In this document: positions 16,107 through 25,258 of the stretch, piece after piece | Numbering within the stretch: position 1 is the first letter of the stretch | Layout: each line of letters opens with the position of its first letter | Assembly (NCBI GenBank): GCA_964396595.1 | Contig: CAYNFR010000036.1 | Location: 1 to 30,662 of the forward strand | Source of the DNA: CAYNFR01 sp964396595 | GTDB taxonomy: Bacteria; Bacteroidota; Bacteroidia; Chitinophagales; Saprospiraceae | Reading direction: 5' to 3' | Length of the DNA stretch: 30,662 nucleotides | The notes under the pieces: generated by a model | What the model was told of the DNA's origin: nothing | The model's database searches: none | Seen by the model: only the letters and a program-made list of their open reading frames with translations | Translations under genes and position numbers: made by a program

Positions 16107-16297
16107 TGACGGTATCCGTTCATTAATCTGTATGAGTGGCGTTATATATATGTGGATATGGATTTGGCTTTTTACTTAAGAACGTTATTTTGAGCTAGTC
16201 ATTCAATAAAAGTGAATGAGGTACTAAGTTTCCCTTTTAATAATGGTTGAGTGATTTTGCTGTCTGAAAGCTGATAAAATAGATTGATATTTGCGCC

Positions 16298-17479
16298 ATG
16301 ATTTACGATAGAGAAGTTGATGATTTAGTATCTAGTTATCTTGACGATCTTGTCTTGGTCAGGCGATGGCTACATGCACATCCGGAGCTTTCATTTCATG
16401 AATATAATACATCAGCATTTATTAAAGAGAAGCTTGATGAGTGGGGTATATCCTATACTTCCGATTGGGGAGGCGGAACGGGCATCGTAGGGGTAGTCGG
16501 TAGAGGAGAACCATGTATCGCTCTACGAGCTGATATTGATGCCTTGCCGATTAATGAACTTAATGATGCACCATATAAATCTCAACATTCGGGTCTAATG
16601 CATGCTTGTGGGCATGATGTGCATACAACATGCTTGTTAGGGGCAGCAAGGATTCTTAAGCATTATGAGTCCTCACTTAAAGGTACAGTTAAACTGATAT
16701 TTCAGCCGGGAGAAGAGAAATTGCCCGGTGGGGCAAGTTTGATGATTAAAGAAGGTGTTTTGACCCATCCTGATGTTAGCAAGATATTCGGATTACATGT
16801 TCATCCGGAATTGGAAGTTGGTCAAATTGGCTATTTTGCAGGTCATTTCATGGCTTCTGCAGACGAGCTTTTTATAACGGTTCATGGCAAAGGAGGTCAT
16901 GGGGCAATGCCTCATCTTGCTATTGATCCGATATTTATCGGTGCTCAATTAGTTTTGGCCTTACAGTCGATTTCTAGTCGTAAGTCATCAGCTTTGATAC
17001 CTACTATATTGTCTATTGGGAAGTTTCAATCAGATGGTGGCGCCACCAATATCATTCCATCGACGGTCAGAATGGAGGGCACCTTTAGGACGTTTGATGA
17101 CGAATGGCGACTGAAGGCACATGATTTAATCAAAGAATTAGTCACTCATACCGCCAATGCACACGGTGCGTCAATTGAGCTTGATCTGAAAGTCGGTTAT
17201 CCATCATTGTATAACGATCCTGAGTTGGTTGCTAATGTGGTTGATGCATTGTGCACGCACCTAGGCAAGGATCATGTTGTGCAGTTGGCTCCTCGCATGA
17301 CCTCAGAGGACTTTGCTTTTTATTCGAAGGAATGCAGCGCGTGTTTTTTGCGTCTCGGTACTGGGTCAGCAGATGGGCGATTCCGACACTCGGTTCATAC
17401 ACCTTATTTTGATATAGACGAAGCAGCATTGTATTATGGGGTGAAGACGCTTATTGTGGCGGCTTTTAGCGCTCTATGA
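16298..17479 (+). CDS. M20D-family amidohydrolase (N-acyl amino acid / hippurate hydrolase type)
   Basis: A 393-residue cytoplasmic zinc peptidase-like amidohydrolase. The N-terminal HAHPELSFHEYNTS (26-39) is the M20D signature. Metal site residues appear as HACGHDVH (102-109, with Cys104 and His106), GEE (138-140) and HVHP (167-170), plus a C-terminal His in RHSVHTPYFDID. The lid domain has GKGGHGAMPH and GATNIIPSTVRMEGTFR. The family cleaves N-acyl bonds such as N-acetyl or benzoyl amino acids; the substrate cannot be told from sequence. It has no signal peptide. A loose -7 box, GATATTTG (16286-16293), lies directly before the ATG. Confidence 0.93.
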   Translation: MIYDREVDDLVSSYLDDLVLVRRWLHAHPELSFHEYNTSAFIKEKLDEWGISYTSDWGGGTGIVGVVGRGEPCIALRADIDALPINELNDAPYKSQHSGLMHACGHDVHTTCLLGAARILKHYESSLKGTVKLIFQPGEEKLPGGASLMIKEGVLTHPDVSKIFGLHVHPELEVGQIGYFAGHFMASADELFITVHGKGGHGAMPHLAIDPIFIGAQLVLALQSISSRKSSALIPTILSIGKFQSDGGATNIIPSTVRMEGTFRTFDDEWRLKAHDLIKELVTHTANAHGASIELDLKVGYPSLYNDPELVANVVDALCTHLGKDHVVQLAPRMTSEDFAFYSKECSACFLRLGTGSADGRFRHSVHTPYFDIDEAALYYGVKTLIVAAFSAL

Positions 17480-17610
17480 GACTGTATTTTCTATAGTTTC
17501 AAGTTATTTATTGGTTTAAACAAAGATTTCATGTTTGTTGTTTAACATATTATAATAAATAATAATATATTGCAGCCTCTTTCATAATGTATTATAAATA
17601 AATAGTATCA

Positions 17611-18882
17611 ATGCCAAAGATTTTATTAGTTGATGACGATAAGAGTATCAGAGCAACCTTAAAGGAGATCCTCGAGTATGAGAAGTATGAAGTCGAAGAA
17701 GCTGTGGATGGCTTAGACTGCATGGTTAAGATGAAGCAAAATCAATACGATGTAGTAATTCTAGATGTCAAAATGCCCAAAATGGATGGCATGGATGTGA
17801 TAGAGAAGTTGCAAGTGCTTCGCCCTGATACCCCTGTCGTAATGATGAGTGGGCACGGAAATATTGATACGGCCGTAGAAGCTGTAAAAAAAGGCGCGTT
17901 TGACTTTATTCAGAAGCCACCGGATCTTAACAGGCTTTTGATCACTATTCGCAATGCGCAGGATAAATCTTCTCTTATCACCGAGAAGAAAGTCTTACAG
18001 CGCAAGATTCAGAAGAGTAACACGGTTGAGATAGTAGGCGATTCTGATGCCATCATGGATATCAAAAAGACTGTGGAGGTAGTCGCCCCTACGGATGCGC
18101 GTGTACTAATCAATGGTGAGAATGGTACAGGGAAAGAACTAGTTGCCAGATGGATTCACGAGCGTAGTGGTCGAAGTGACAAATCACTGGTCGAGGTGAA
18201 CTGTGCAGCGATTCCTTCAGAATTAATCGAGAGTGAACTATTCGGACATGAAAAGGGATCTTTCACATCTGCACATAAAAGTCGACCGGGCAAGTTTGAG
18301 TTGGCTCATGAAGGAACCTTATTTCTTGATGAAATAGGGGATATGAGTCTCAGTGCACAGGCCAAAGTTCTTCGCGCACTACAAGAGAATAAAATAACCC
18401 GCGTAGGTGGCGAAAAAGAAATCAGCGTAAACGTACGTGTTATCGCTGCGACTAATAAGGATCTTAGGCAGGAGATCGCAAGGGGACGTTTTAGAGAGGA
18501 TTTATACCATCGATTGGCTGTGATAATCATTAAAGTACCCAGTCTGCGTGAGCGCAAGGACGACATTCCTTTGCTTGTCGAGCATTTCAATACATTGATT
18601 TGTAAAGAGTACAATATTCCTACAAAAAAGATTGATCCGAAAGCCATTCAGACGCTTGAGAAGTTTAACTGGTCCGGGAACATCAGGGAGCTAAGAAATG
18701 TGGTAGAGCGTTTAATTATCCTATCGGGTAACACAATCACACATACTGATGTTAGCTCTTATGTGTCGAGTAATAATGTACAAAACGAGCTTTCTACTTT
18801 ATTCGACAGATTTGACAATATTGATCAGATACAAGCTTTTGTAGAACAGTTGTATGAGCAATACAAAAGTGTGACAGTTTAA
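17611..18882 (+). CDS. NtrC-family response regulator lacking the DNA-binding domain
   Basis: A 423-residue regulator. Residues 1-120 form a receiver domain with acidic DDD (8-10), phosphoacceptor Asp52 (VILDVKMP), and Lys102 (IQKP). Residues about 140-375 form a sigma-54-interacting AAA+ domain: Walker A GENGTGKE (169-176), Walker B GTLFLDEIGD (235-244), RVIAATN and an arginine-finger region FREDLYHRL. The sigma-54 contact loop is GSFTSA (216-221), not the canonical GAFTGA. After the AAA+ domain only about 45 residues follow (LFDRFDNIDQIQAFVEQLY), with no Fis-type HTH. It may act from solution or through a partner. No histidine kinase is adjacent. The LOG gene follows after 10 bp. Confidence 0.9.
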   Translation: MPKILLVDDDKSIRATLKEILEYEKYEVEEAVDGLDCMVKMKQNQYDVVILDVKMPKMDGMDVIEKLQVLRPDTPVVMMSGHGNIDTAVEAVKKGAFDFIQKPPDLNRLLITIRNAQDKSSLITEKKVLQRKIQKSNTVEIVGDSDAIMDIKKTVEVVAPTDARVLINGENGTGKELVARWIHERSGRSDKSLVEVNCAAIPSELIESELFGHEKGSFTSAHKSRPGKFELAHEGTLFLDEIGDMSLSAQAKVLRALQENKITRVGGEKEISVNVRVIAATNKDLRQEIARGRFREDLYHRLAVIIIKVPSLRERKDDIPLLVEHFNTLICKEYNIPTKKIDPKAIQTLEKFNWSGNIRELRNVVERLIILSGNTITHTDVSSYVSSNNVQNELSTLFDRFDNIDQIQAFVEQLYEQYKSVTV

Positions 18883-18892
18883 AAAATATACA

Positions 18893-19594
18893 ATGGCAAA
18901 AAAGAGAAAGGAGTGGCATCAGCTTAATGCAGAGAATAGCTGGACTATGTTTAAAGTGCTGTCGGAGTTCGTAGAGGGCTTCGAAAAACTAAACCGTATA
19001 GGACCATGTGTCTCTATTTTTGGTTCAGCGAGGACTAAGCCAGATCACCCCTATTATCAAAAGGCTATAGATATGGCTGCCTTGTTAGTGAATGAAGGAT
19101 ATGGTGTCATTACAGGGGGCGGTCCGGGTATCATGGAGGCAGGTAATAAAGGAGCCAAGATGGCCAATGGAATGTCTGTGGGGTTAAATATTGATTTGCC
19201 ATTTGAGCAAAACTCCAACCCCTATATTGATAACGACAAGAATGTCTTTCATAGATACTTTTTTGTCCGCAAGGTTATGTTTGTCAAGTATGCTCAGGCT
19301 TTTATAGCTTTTCCCGGAGGATTTGGCACAATGGATGAATTGTTCGAAGTGTTGACCTTGGTTCAGACACACAAGATCAGTCCTGTGCCTGTTATCTTGT
19401 TCGGAACTGATTTTTGGGGAGGAATGAAAGATTGGATAAAAAAGGTCATGCTCGAAGAGTTTGCGAACATCTCACCCCAAGATATCGATATGTTGCCGAT
19501 TTTGGACGACATGGAAGAGGTTATAGGATTGATTAAGCAATTCTATGATGTGGATCATAAGGGAGATTTAGAGCCGAATTATGTGATGACATAA
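18893..19594 (+). CDS. LOG-family nucleotide 5'-monophosphate phosphoribohydrolase
   Basis: A 233-residue Rossmann-like protein of the LOG (lysine decarboxylase-like, TIGR00730) family, which cleaves cytokinin or purine nucleoside 5'-monophosphates to the base and ribose phosphate. Signatures are VSIFGSAR (40-47), GGGPGIMEAGNKGA (75-88) and PGGFGTMDEL (141-150), the last carrying the catalytic Glu. It is slightly longer at the N-terminus than short LOG proteins, as in many Bacteroidota. It lies 10 bp after the NtrC-like gene and is probably co-transcribed with it. True substrate unknown. Confidence 0.92.
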   Translation: MAKKRKEWHQLNAENSWTMFKVLSEFVEGFEKLNRIGPCVSIFGSARTKPDHPYYQKAIDMAALLVNEGYGVITGGGPGIMEAGNKGAKMANGMSVGLNIDLPFEQNSNPYIDNDKNVFHRYFFVRKVMFVKYAQAFIAFPGGFGTMDELFEVLTLVQTHKISPVPVILFGTDFWGGMKDWIKKVMLEEFANISPQDIDMLPILDDMEEVIGLIKQFYDVDHKGDLEPNYVMT

Positions 19595-19658
19595 CGAATT
19601 TCAGTCGAATGTAGTGGGGGCACAGAATAATGAAGGGTGTCATGAAGGATAGTGAGAA

Positions 19659-22600
19659 ATGAAGTGTTATAGTTATTGGCAATTTATGGGTCAAAATATA
19701 TTAACTTATCGTTGTGCTATGATGATCAGCCGTGCGGCTAGTGCCTTCGCTAAAAAATGCACTCTCTTGTGTTGCTTATTATTGATATCTAAAGGGGCTT
19801 GCTATAGCCAAACCCTATCTTTTTCTCAATCAGTTTCGAATATAAATCCTGCGGCAGAGATTCCGTTTAACTATATTTTTGATATAGCGTGCAATAGTAC
19901 GACAGGCGACTGTCATAATATCAGTATCACGGGGACGCTTCCCGGGCCGTTAGATTTTTTAAGCTTCTCCAGCCCTCTACCTTCAGGAGTCGCCTCGGCA
20001 TCGTACGATCCTTGGACGCGTCAATACACAATAAGCTTTAACGGAGGATCAGGAGGAACAGGCTTGGCACAAGGATCGAGTGTGCAGATTAACCTACAAG
20101 TAATGTTTGCCTTTGCTGGACGTACGGGTGCAGTAGCTAATAATACCGCTACAGCGAGCTCGTCCAATGCGGGTACGGTGGTAAGTTCAGCAAGCTCGAC
20201 CATTTCAAGCGGATGGAGTCCTACGAACTTTAATAATGCTAAGGGAGGACAAAATGAAAAGCTACCCGGAGGTTATCAGTATTGGGGGATAAGTGTCGGG
20301 AATGGGGGGTTTAACATCATTGACAATTATCAGATTATTGATGTGATACCTACGGATGTTACCCTAGACCAAATCAGAACTCCGGAGCTGCCCTTTGTCA
20401 ATCATCCGGGACAGTTGTATTATATGCGTTCAGATAATCCCGGCGTCTGGCATCTCTGGATCAATTTTAATCTGAGTTCAAGATTGGTAAGATATGTCAG
20501 CGGGCTAGGCTTGCCGGCCGGCGTTAGCGTAAGTCAAGTCAGGTTAGACTTAGGTACTGTCCCGGGTAACATGATCTTTAACAATTTGAGATACCAAGAT
20601 GGATTTAGGAATAATTTAATTCTTTACGCCAATATTCCCAATTCACTCCCTGACGGACATACATATACTAATTGTGCGGATTACACAGGTACAGTGAGTG
20701 GCAGTCCCATATCGGCCCAGTCTTGTCATACAGCTACCATCAATTATGCCTTGGCAATAGATGAAATAAGAGGTTATGTAAGTTTTCATGACTTGAATGA
20801 AAATTACATAACTTTTGCCAATATAGGGGACACCATAAAATTAAAATATGATTACTACAAAGAGGAGTATATGACGGAAGATATTCGTGGTGGTGTGATG
20901 ACCCTCGTTCTGCCCCCTAATATGTCATTCATACCAGGAAGCCACTCCGAAGCGTGGACTTGTGGAGCATTCATGGGGCAAAGTCCGGTATTTGAAACAG
21001 GAACGACATTTGATGGTCGGAATTTCACACGAGTAATCTATGACAGCAGCTTTGGGAATGACTTTACAATACCTGCGAACGGATCTTGGGAAGGTTGCGC
21101 ATTTTACTTTGATGTCGTACTGAATCCAGGCATTAGCGAAGGGGTAGCAGTTGCAGAATATTTTTTTAATGCGACAGGATCCACCCATGCTTCCTGTAAT
21201 ACTGCGGATGTTAATAATTTTCTTAATGGTTTCGCTTCAGATTATTGTTGGGACAATGAATTCTTTACGGTAGTAAGGCCTCCAGGATCAGCTGGAATCC
21301 AATCTAAAATTGAGGTTCTTGGTACCTTAGATGCAGCATATTCGCAATATCCTGCTGTAGGTACTACAGTGCCTGGTGGTCTCAGCAACTACAGAATAGT
21401 TCTTCGCAACCCAAATGCGACACCCATAGATAATATTAAACTAATCGATATATTTCCATATGTCGGAGATACAGAAATATTAGACATTTCTACACCTCGC
21501 AGCTCACAATGGAGGCCTAATCTTGCTCAAGCCATTACACCACCACCTGGTGTAGCAGTACAATATACGACAGTAACCAATCCCTGCCGCGATGAGTTGG
21601 CGGGAGGGAATCCGACACCATTTCCTAGTGGATGTAATGTCCCGGCATGGACGAGCGTAGCTCCGACAAATATTACCTCTGTGACCGCCCTTCGTTTTGA
21701 TTTATTCGGGGTAAGCTTGAATCAGAGCGATTCCATCGTCTTAGAATGGGAGATGCGCGCACCCGTCAATGCCCCTACCGGTGGTGAAGTAGCGTGGAAC
21801 TCATTCGCCTATGTGGCGAATAACGCCACAAATGGTTCTACCCTCCTCCCTGCCGAACCGATCAAGGTAGGTATTCAGACACAGGAAGGTACACTACCGA
21901 TAGTGGGCGACTTGGTATGGGATGATTTGAATGGTAATGGGCTTCAAGACGGTGGCGAACCTGGTATCGATGGGGTCAGAATAGGTCTATATGAAGATAC
22001 TAATGGTAATGGAATCGCTGAACCCGGTGCAGGTGACAACGAATACACATGGACTATTTCCGCAAATGGAGGGCAATATATATTTTCTGATTTCCCTACA
22101 GGTAACTACTTTTTAGCGATCTCTGATATACCAAGTGGATATGTGCCCACTCACCCGTTAGTAGGTAATAATAATGTTATTGATTCAGAAGAACCTGTTA
22201 CACCCGTAATAAGCTTTGACTCCACTACAGATCTGCGTAGTATTGATTTTGGACTGTTTAATGGAACATTGCCGTCACTGTGGAGTTGTAGTTCGAGCTT
22301 GATTCCAAACAATGATTTTGAGTTAGGATTGGCTAGTTGGACTAATTGGGGTAATGCAAGCATTACAAACGATGCCTATCAAGGATCGAATGCCGTTCTG
22401 GTGAATGGAGGTGCTGGTGGAATTGGTATTAATATACCAGGTGTCCTGCCAGGACAAACCTATAAGGTCAGCTTTTATGCCAAAAATACCGGCCCTGAGG
22501 GCGCCTCAGGCGGATTGATCTATTACGATGCCAATTGGAACGAAATAGGAAGACAAGCCAGACAAGTCTTTTTTAATACGTACAACTTTCATGTAGCTAC

Positions 22601-24452
22601 GATGACAGCCCCTCCTAATACAGCTCATATTGCCATCTATGGAGCGAAAGATGCTGGTGGTGGAGCGGCGTATTTCGATGCTTTCTGTGTGGAGCTTGTG
22701 GGTGATATATGTGATGGTCAGGTCGTCTGCGGACTTACTACCATCAATAATAGTTGGACATCAATGGCGCTATCGCGAAGTCAGTCAAATGTCAACAATA
22801 GTGGTGTGAATCTATCTGCGAATATTACAGGAGAGACATCACGCCTTAATCTAATCCAAGGGGGAACATTCAACGGCATAACAGGCCTAGATCTGAGAAC
22901 AGATGGATTCCTTGCTGCAGGCGTTAACATAACGTATAATTTTAACATCCCCGTAGATCAAGTCAGCTTCGAGATAGGACACATCAATTATGCTGGATCT
23001 TCTGGTGATCGATTAATTATTACGGCTATAGATGGTATTGGAAATCCAGTAATCATCTATGCACAAGCAAATGATTATGATAATGATGGTCTGTTATCTT
23101 TTAGCATTTCGGGAAATTCTACAAGCTCTTTGACCATTGACGCGACAAATGATATAACTACGATAGACAATGCTACGATTAGCCTATTTGATATAGATGG
23201 GATTTCATCTATTTCTATTCAATGGGATGATTGCAGTTTTTGCCCTTCTGGTTTTCATGGTATCAATATTGGCGATATGTCTTTCTGTGTCAGTAACCCC
23301 TCACTCGGCATACAGGATCATGATGGGGATGGGGTATTGCGCCCTTGTGATATTGACGATGATAATGATGGGATCAAGGATACAGATGAGAGTTCTTGTA
23401 ATGGCAATATACAACCACTGTTATGGTGGTCTCATAACACTCCTTCCAATACTACCTCGGCAGAGATTTTTCAGCCAACGGTGGTAGCATCGGCTGCTCC
23501 GATTCAATTTGGGACAGGGCTGAGTGCTTTCATTGAAAACGCACTGATCAAAATACCGGGTATAAATCAACCGAATCTCGCATCAGCGATGGCAGCAAGT
23601 GATTATCTCCAATATACTTTTACTACACATGTGAATATAAATGCCGTATATCTCAAGCAATTCGCACAAACGAAACATGGGTATGACAGCAACGCAGGCT
23701 CGAATAATTATGGCTACGATTTTTCTATTTTAGTATCAGATGACGGATTTACGAGTTATAAGTTAATAATGGATCAAACTACGATAGATCAGACCATTGA
23801 TCCTCAATGGGAAGGTAGTTTTCAAGAAGCTGATGACAATTTTTTCTATCTCAGACCTTCCACTGCATATACCTTCAGAGTTTATCTTTATAATAAAACG
23901 ACGCATCCGGACAGCAGTTCATGGTTTGATGATTTTACGATCTCTGCAGAATTGTGTAATGGATTACTAGACTCGGATGGAGATGGCATTGTGAATTCTC
24001 TTGATCTTGATAGCGACAATGACGGGATTTATGATTTGGTGGAAGCAGGCCATTATGCACTTGACGCTAATCTTGATGGTATAATCGATAGTGCGGATTT
24101 GTTTTCTGGGATCAACGGACTTTATGACGCATTGGAACCAATTCCGGATTTGGGTGTAATTAATTATATGATCAGAGATAGTGAGGCAAGCCCAGATGGA
24201 ATATATGATCCATATGAACTAGATGCCGATGGGGATGGTTGCTTTGATGTGGCAGAAGTCGAATTTCCAGATCCGGATCAAGATGGCATCGTAGGTAATG
24301 GCATCCCTGTGGTTGATGCTTGGGGACGAGTTACGACACATGCGTATTCGACTCCAGTGAATAATTATTGGATAGATTTTATGTTTAATTTTTGTGCAGC
24401 ATGCCGTACAGCTATCATGAATCCCCACATCGGTTTTTTTAGAAGGAATTGA
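19659..24452 (+). CDS. Large secreted surface protein with SdrD B-like and TSP3 domains
   Basis: A protein of 1597 residues from the ATG at 19659. The ATG at 19719 would start nearer a signal peptide (MMISRAASAFAKKC then TLLCCLLLISKGACYSQ) and may be the true start. Residues about 50-745 are a chain of DUF11-like beta domains. Residues 747-868 form an SdrD B-like domain (VGDLVWDDLNGNGLQDGGEP). Residues about 875-1012 look like a carbohydrate-binding jelly roll (NNDFELGLASWTNWGNASI, YFDAFCVEL). TSP3-type calcium motifs follow near 1216 (DHDGDGVLRPCD, DDDNDGIKD), 1435 (DSDGDGIVNS, DSDNDGIYD), 1522 and 1538. It ends ACRTAIMNPHIGFFRRN, with no recognisable type IX C-terminal sorting domain. Likely role: adhesion or cell-surface matrix. 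It may share transcription with the LOG gene 64 bp upstream. Confidence 0.85.
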   Translation: MKCYSYWQFMGQNILTYRCAMMISRAASAFAKKCTLLCCLLLISKGACYSQTLSFSQSVSNINPAAEIPFNYIFDIACNSTTGDCHNISITGTLPGPLDFLSFSSPLPSGVASASYDPWTRQYTISFNGGSGGTGLAQGSSVQINLQVMFAFAGRTGAVANNTATASSSNAGTVVSSASSTISSGWSPTNFNNAKGGQNEKLPGGYQYWGISVGNGGFNIIDNYQIIDVIPTDVTLDQIRTPELPFVNHPGQLYYMRSDNPGVWHLWINFNLSSRLVRYVSGLGLPAGVSVSQVRLDLGTVPGNMIFNNLRYQDGFRNNLILYANIPNSLPDGHTYTNCADYTGTVSGSPISAQSCHTATINYALAIDEIRGYVSFHDLNENYITFANIGDTIKLKYDYYKEEYMTEDIRGGVMTLVLPPNMSFIPGSHSEAWTCGAFMGQSPVFETGTTFDGRNFTRVIYDSSFGNDFTIPANGSWEGCAFYFDVVLNPGISEGVAVAEYFFNATGSTHASCNTADVNNFLNGFASDYCWDNEFFTVVRPPGSAGIQSKIEVLGTLDAAYSQYPAVGTTVPGGLSNYRIVLRNPNATPIDNIKLIDIFPYVGDTEILDISTPRSSQWRPNLAQAITPPPGVAVQYTTVTNPCRDELAGGNPTPFPSGCNVPAWTSVAPTNITSVTALRFDLFGVSLNQSDSIVLEWEMRAPVNAPTGGEVAWNSFAYVANNATNGSTLLPAEPIKVGIQTQEGTLPIVGDLVWDDLNGNGLQDGGEPGIDGVRIGLYEDTNGNGIAEPGAGDNEYTWTISANGGQYIFSDFPTGNYFLAISDIPSGYVPTHPLVGNNNVIDSEEPVTPVISFDSTTDLRSIDFGLFNGTLPSLWSCSSSLIPNNDFELGLASWTNWGNASITNDAYQGSNAVLVNGGAGGIGINIPGVLPGQTYKVSFYAKNTGPEGASGGLIYYDANWNEIGRQARQVFFNTYNFHVATMTAPPNTAHIAIYGAKDAGGGAAYFDAFCVELVGDICDGQVVCGLTTINNSWTSMALSRSQSNVNNSGVNLSANITGETSRLNLIQGGTFNGITGLDLRTDGFLAAGVNITYNFNIPVDQVSFEIGHINYAGSSGDRLIITAIDGIGNPVIIYAQANDYDNDGLLSFSISGNSTSSLTIDATNDITTIDNATISLFDIDGISSISIQWDDCSFCPSGFHGINIGDMSFCVSNPSLGIQDHDGDGVLRPCDIDDDNDGIKDTDESSCNGNIQPLLWWSHNTPSNTTSAEIFQPTVVASAAPIQFGTGLSAFIENALIKIPGINQPNLASAMAASDYLQYTFTTHVNINAVYLKQFAQTKHGYDSNAGSNNYGYDFSILVSDDGFTSYKLIMDQTTIDQTIDPQWEGSFQEADDNFFYLRPSTAYTFRVYLYNKTTHPDSSSWFDDFTISAELCNGLLDSDGDGIVNSLDLDSDNDGIYDLVEAGHYALDANLDGIIDSADLFSGINGLYDALEPIPDLGVINYMIRDSEASPDGIYDPYELDADGDGCFDVAEVEFPDPDQDGIVGNGIPVVDAWGRVTTHAYSTPVNNYWIDFMFNFCAACRTAIMNPHIGFFRRN

Positions 24453-24946
24453 CTTCTTATTCAGCTTAGACAACAGTGTTATATGTGCATGATTGTGAGG
24501 CAATCTCATCAGGAATTCTTGATGGTAAGGTTTTGTTGATTATTGTCAGTTCTAGAGTATCCCCGGTGTCTTAGCATAATTTGATGTGAAGCAGTCTTGT
24601 GATAATGTAAGATTTATTTGACTATTCATTACCCAATATGCTATCATCAAGCCATTATTAATCCATGAATGTTAATATTCATGCTTTGTCAAATAGCTGA
24701 CATAAACCATCATAGAAAGCAGTGAGATAGCACATATCTTGCAGTGTTAAACCCCAAGTCTTGATGAGACGATCATAGATTATCTACCCTTATTATGGTA
24801 TTTTGATCGAAAAGACAATTATTTGACATTTTTTCTATCCCGCGAGTAGTGGCTTCGGGAAAAAATGATGTCTTAAAGAAGTCTACCCCAAGAAAGCCAA
24901 TTGTTAACTATTTAAAGTATTTTAAAAAGTTAACATATTTATTATT
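24453..24946. other. Gene-free stretch between two giant surface-protein genes
   Basis: I see no gene, RNA gene or good promoter. It holds a near-palindrome at 24507-24524 followed by a weak T-run (poor terminator candidate), a perfect 7-bp hairpin CATGAAT-GTTAAT-ATTCATG at 24664-24683, and a longer hairpin at 24828-24867 whose 5' arm carries T6 and 3' arm A6 around a CCCG/CGGG stem. The last has its T-run on the wrong side for a normal terminator. Confidence 0.5.
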
Positions 24947-25258
24947 GTGTATATCTACCCAACAGTAAAATGCACTGATTCTTTATGTACTTCCGAAGAT
25001 CAAGATCCGGAGTGTACGAAAGGCAGTGATGCTATTATCAACCTGAGCGACTCAATAGACCTTGTTTCCGAACAAGAGAAAATTGATGCTAAAGGCAAAC
25101 TTCCTAAGAAGCACATCGCTTCTGATGGAATTTTATCATTTATACCCGGTGGCTATCACTTTGGGTATCTTCCTGAAAATGTATGGCTGGAGTCTTATCC
25201 CCGCATAATTGTTAATAATTGTTCAAGAAATAATCTTTCCATCTCATCTAAACCTAAC
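24947..25258 (+). other. 104-codon open leader in frame with the giant adhesin
   Basis: From GTG at 24947 the frame stays open for 104 codons straight into the ATG at 25259. The encoded sequence looks protein-like and acidic (DSLCTSEDQDPECTKGSD, NVWLESYPRIIVNN). However, a clear signal peptide begins only after 25259 and no ATG lies in frame upstream. It could be a long N-terminal extension, leftover coding DNA, or chance. Confidence 0.4.

Noticed and set aside
18306..18647. 113-codon minus-strand frame inside the NtrC-like gene
   Set aside because: Antisense of conserved AAA+ sequence, which fully explains it.
24828..24867. Hairpin with T6 and A6 arms as a terminator
   Set aside because: The T-run lies on the 5' side of the stem on both strands, which does not fit intrinsic termination.
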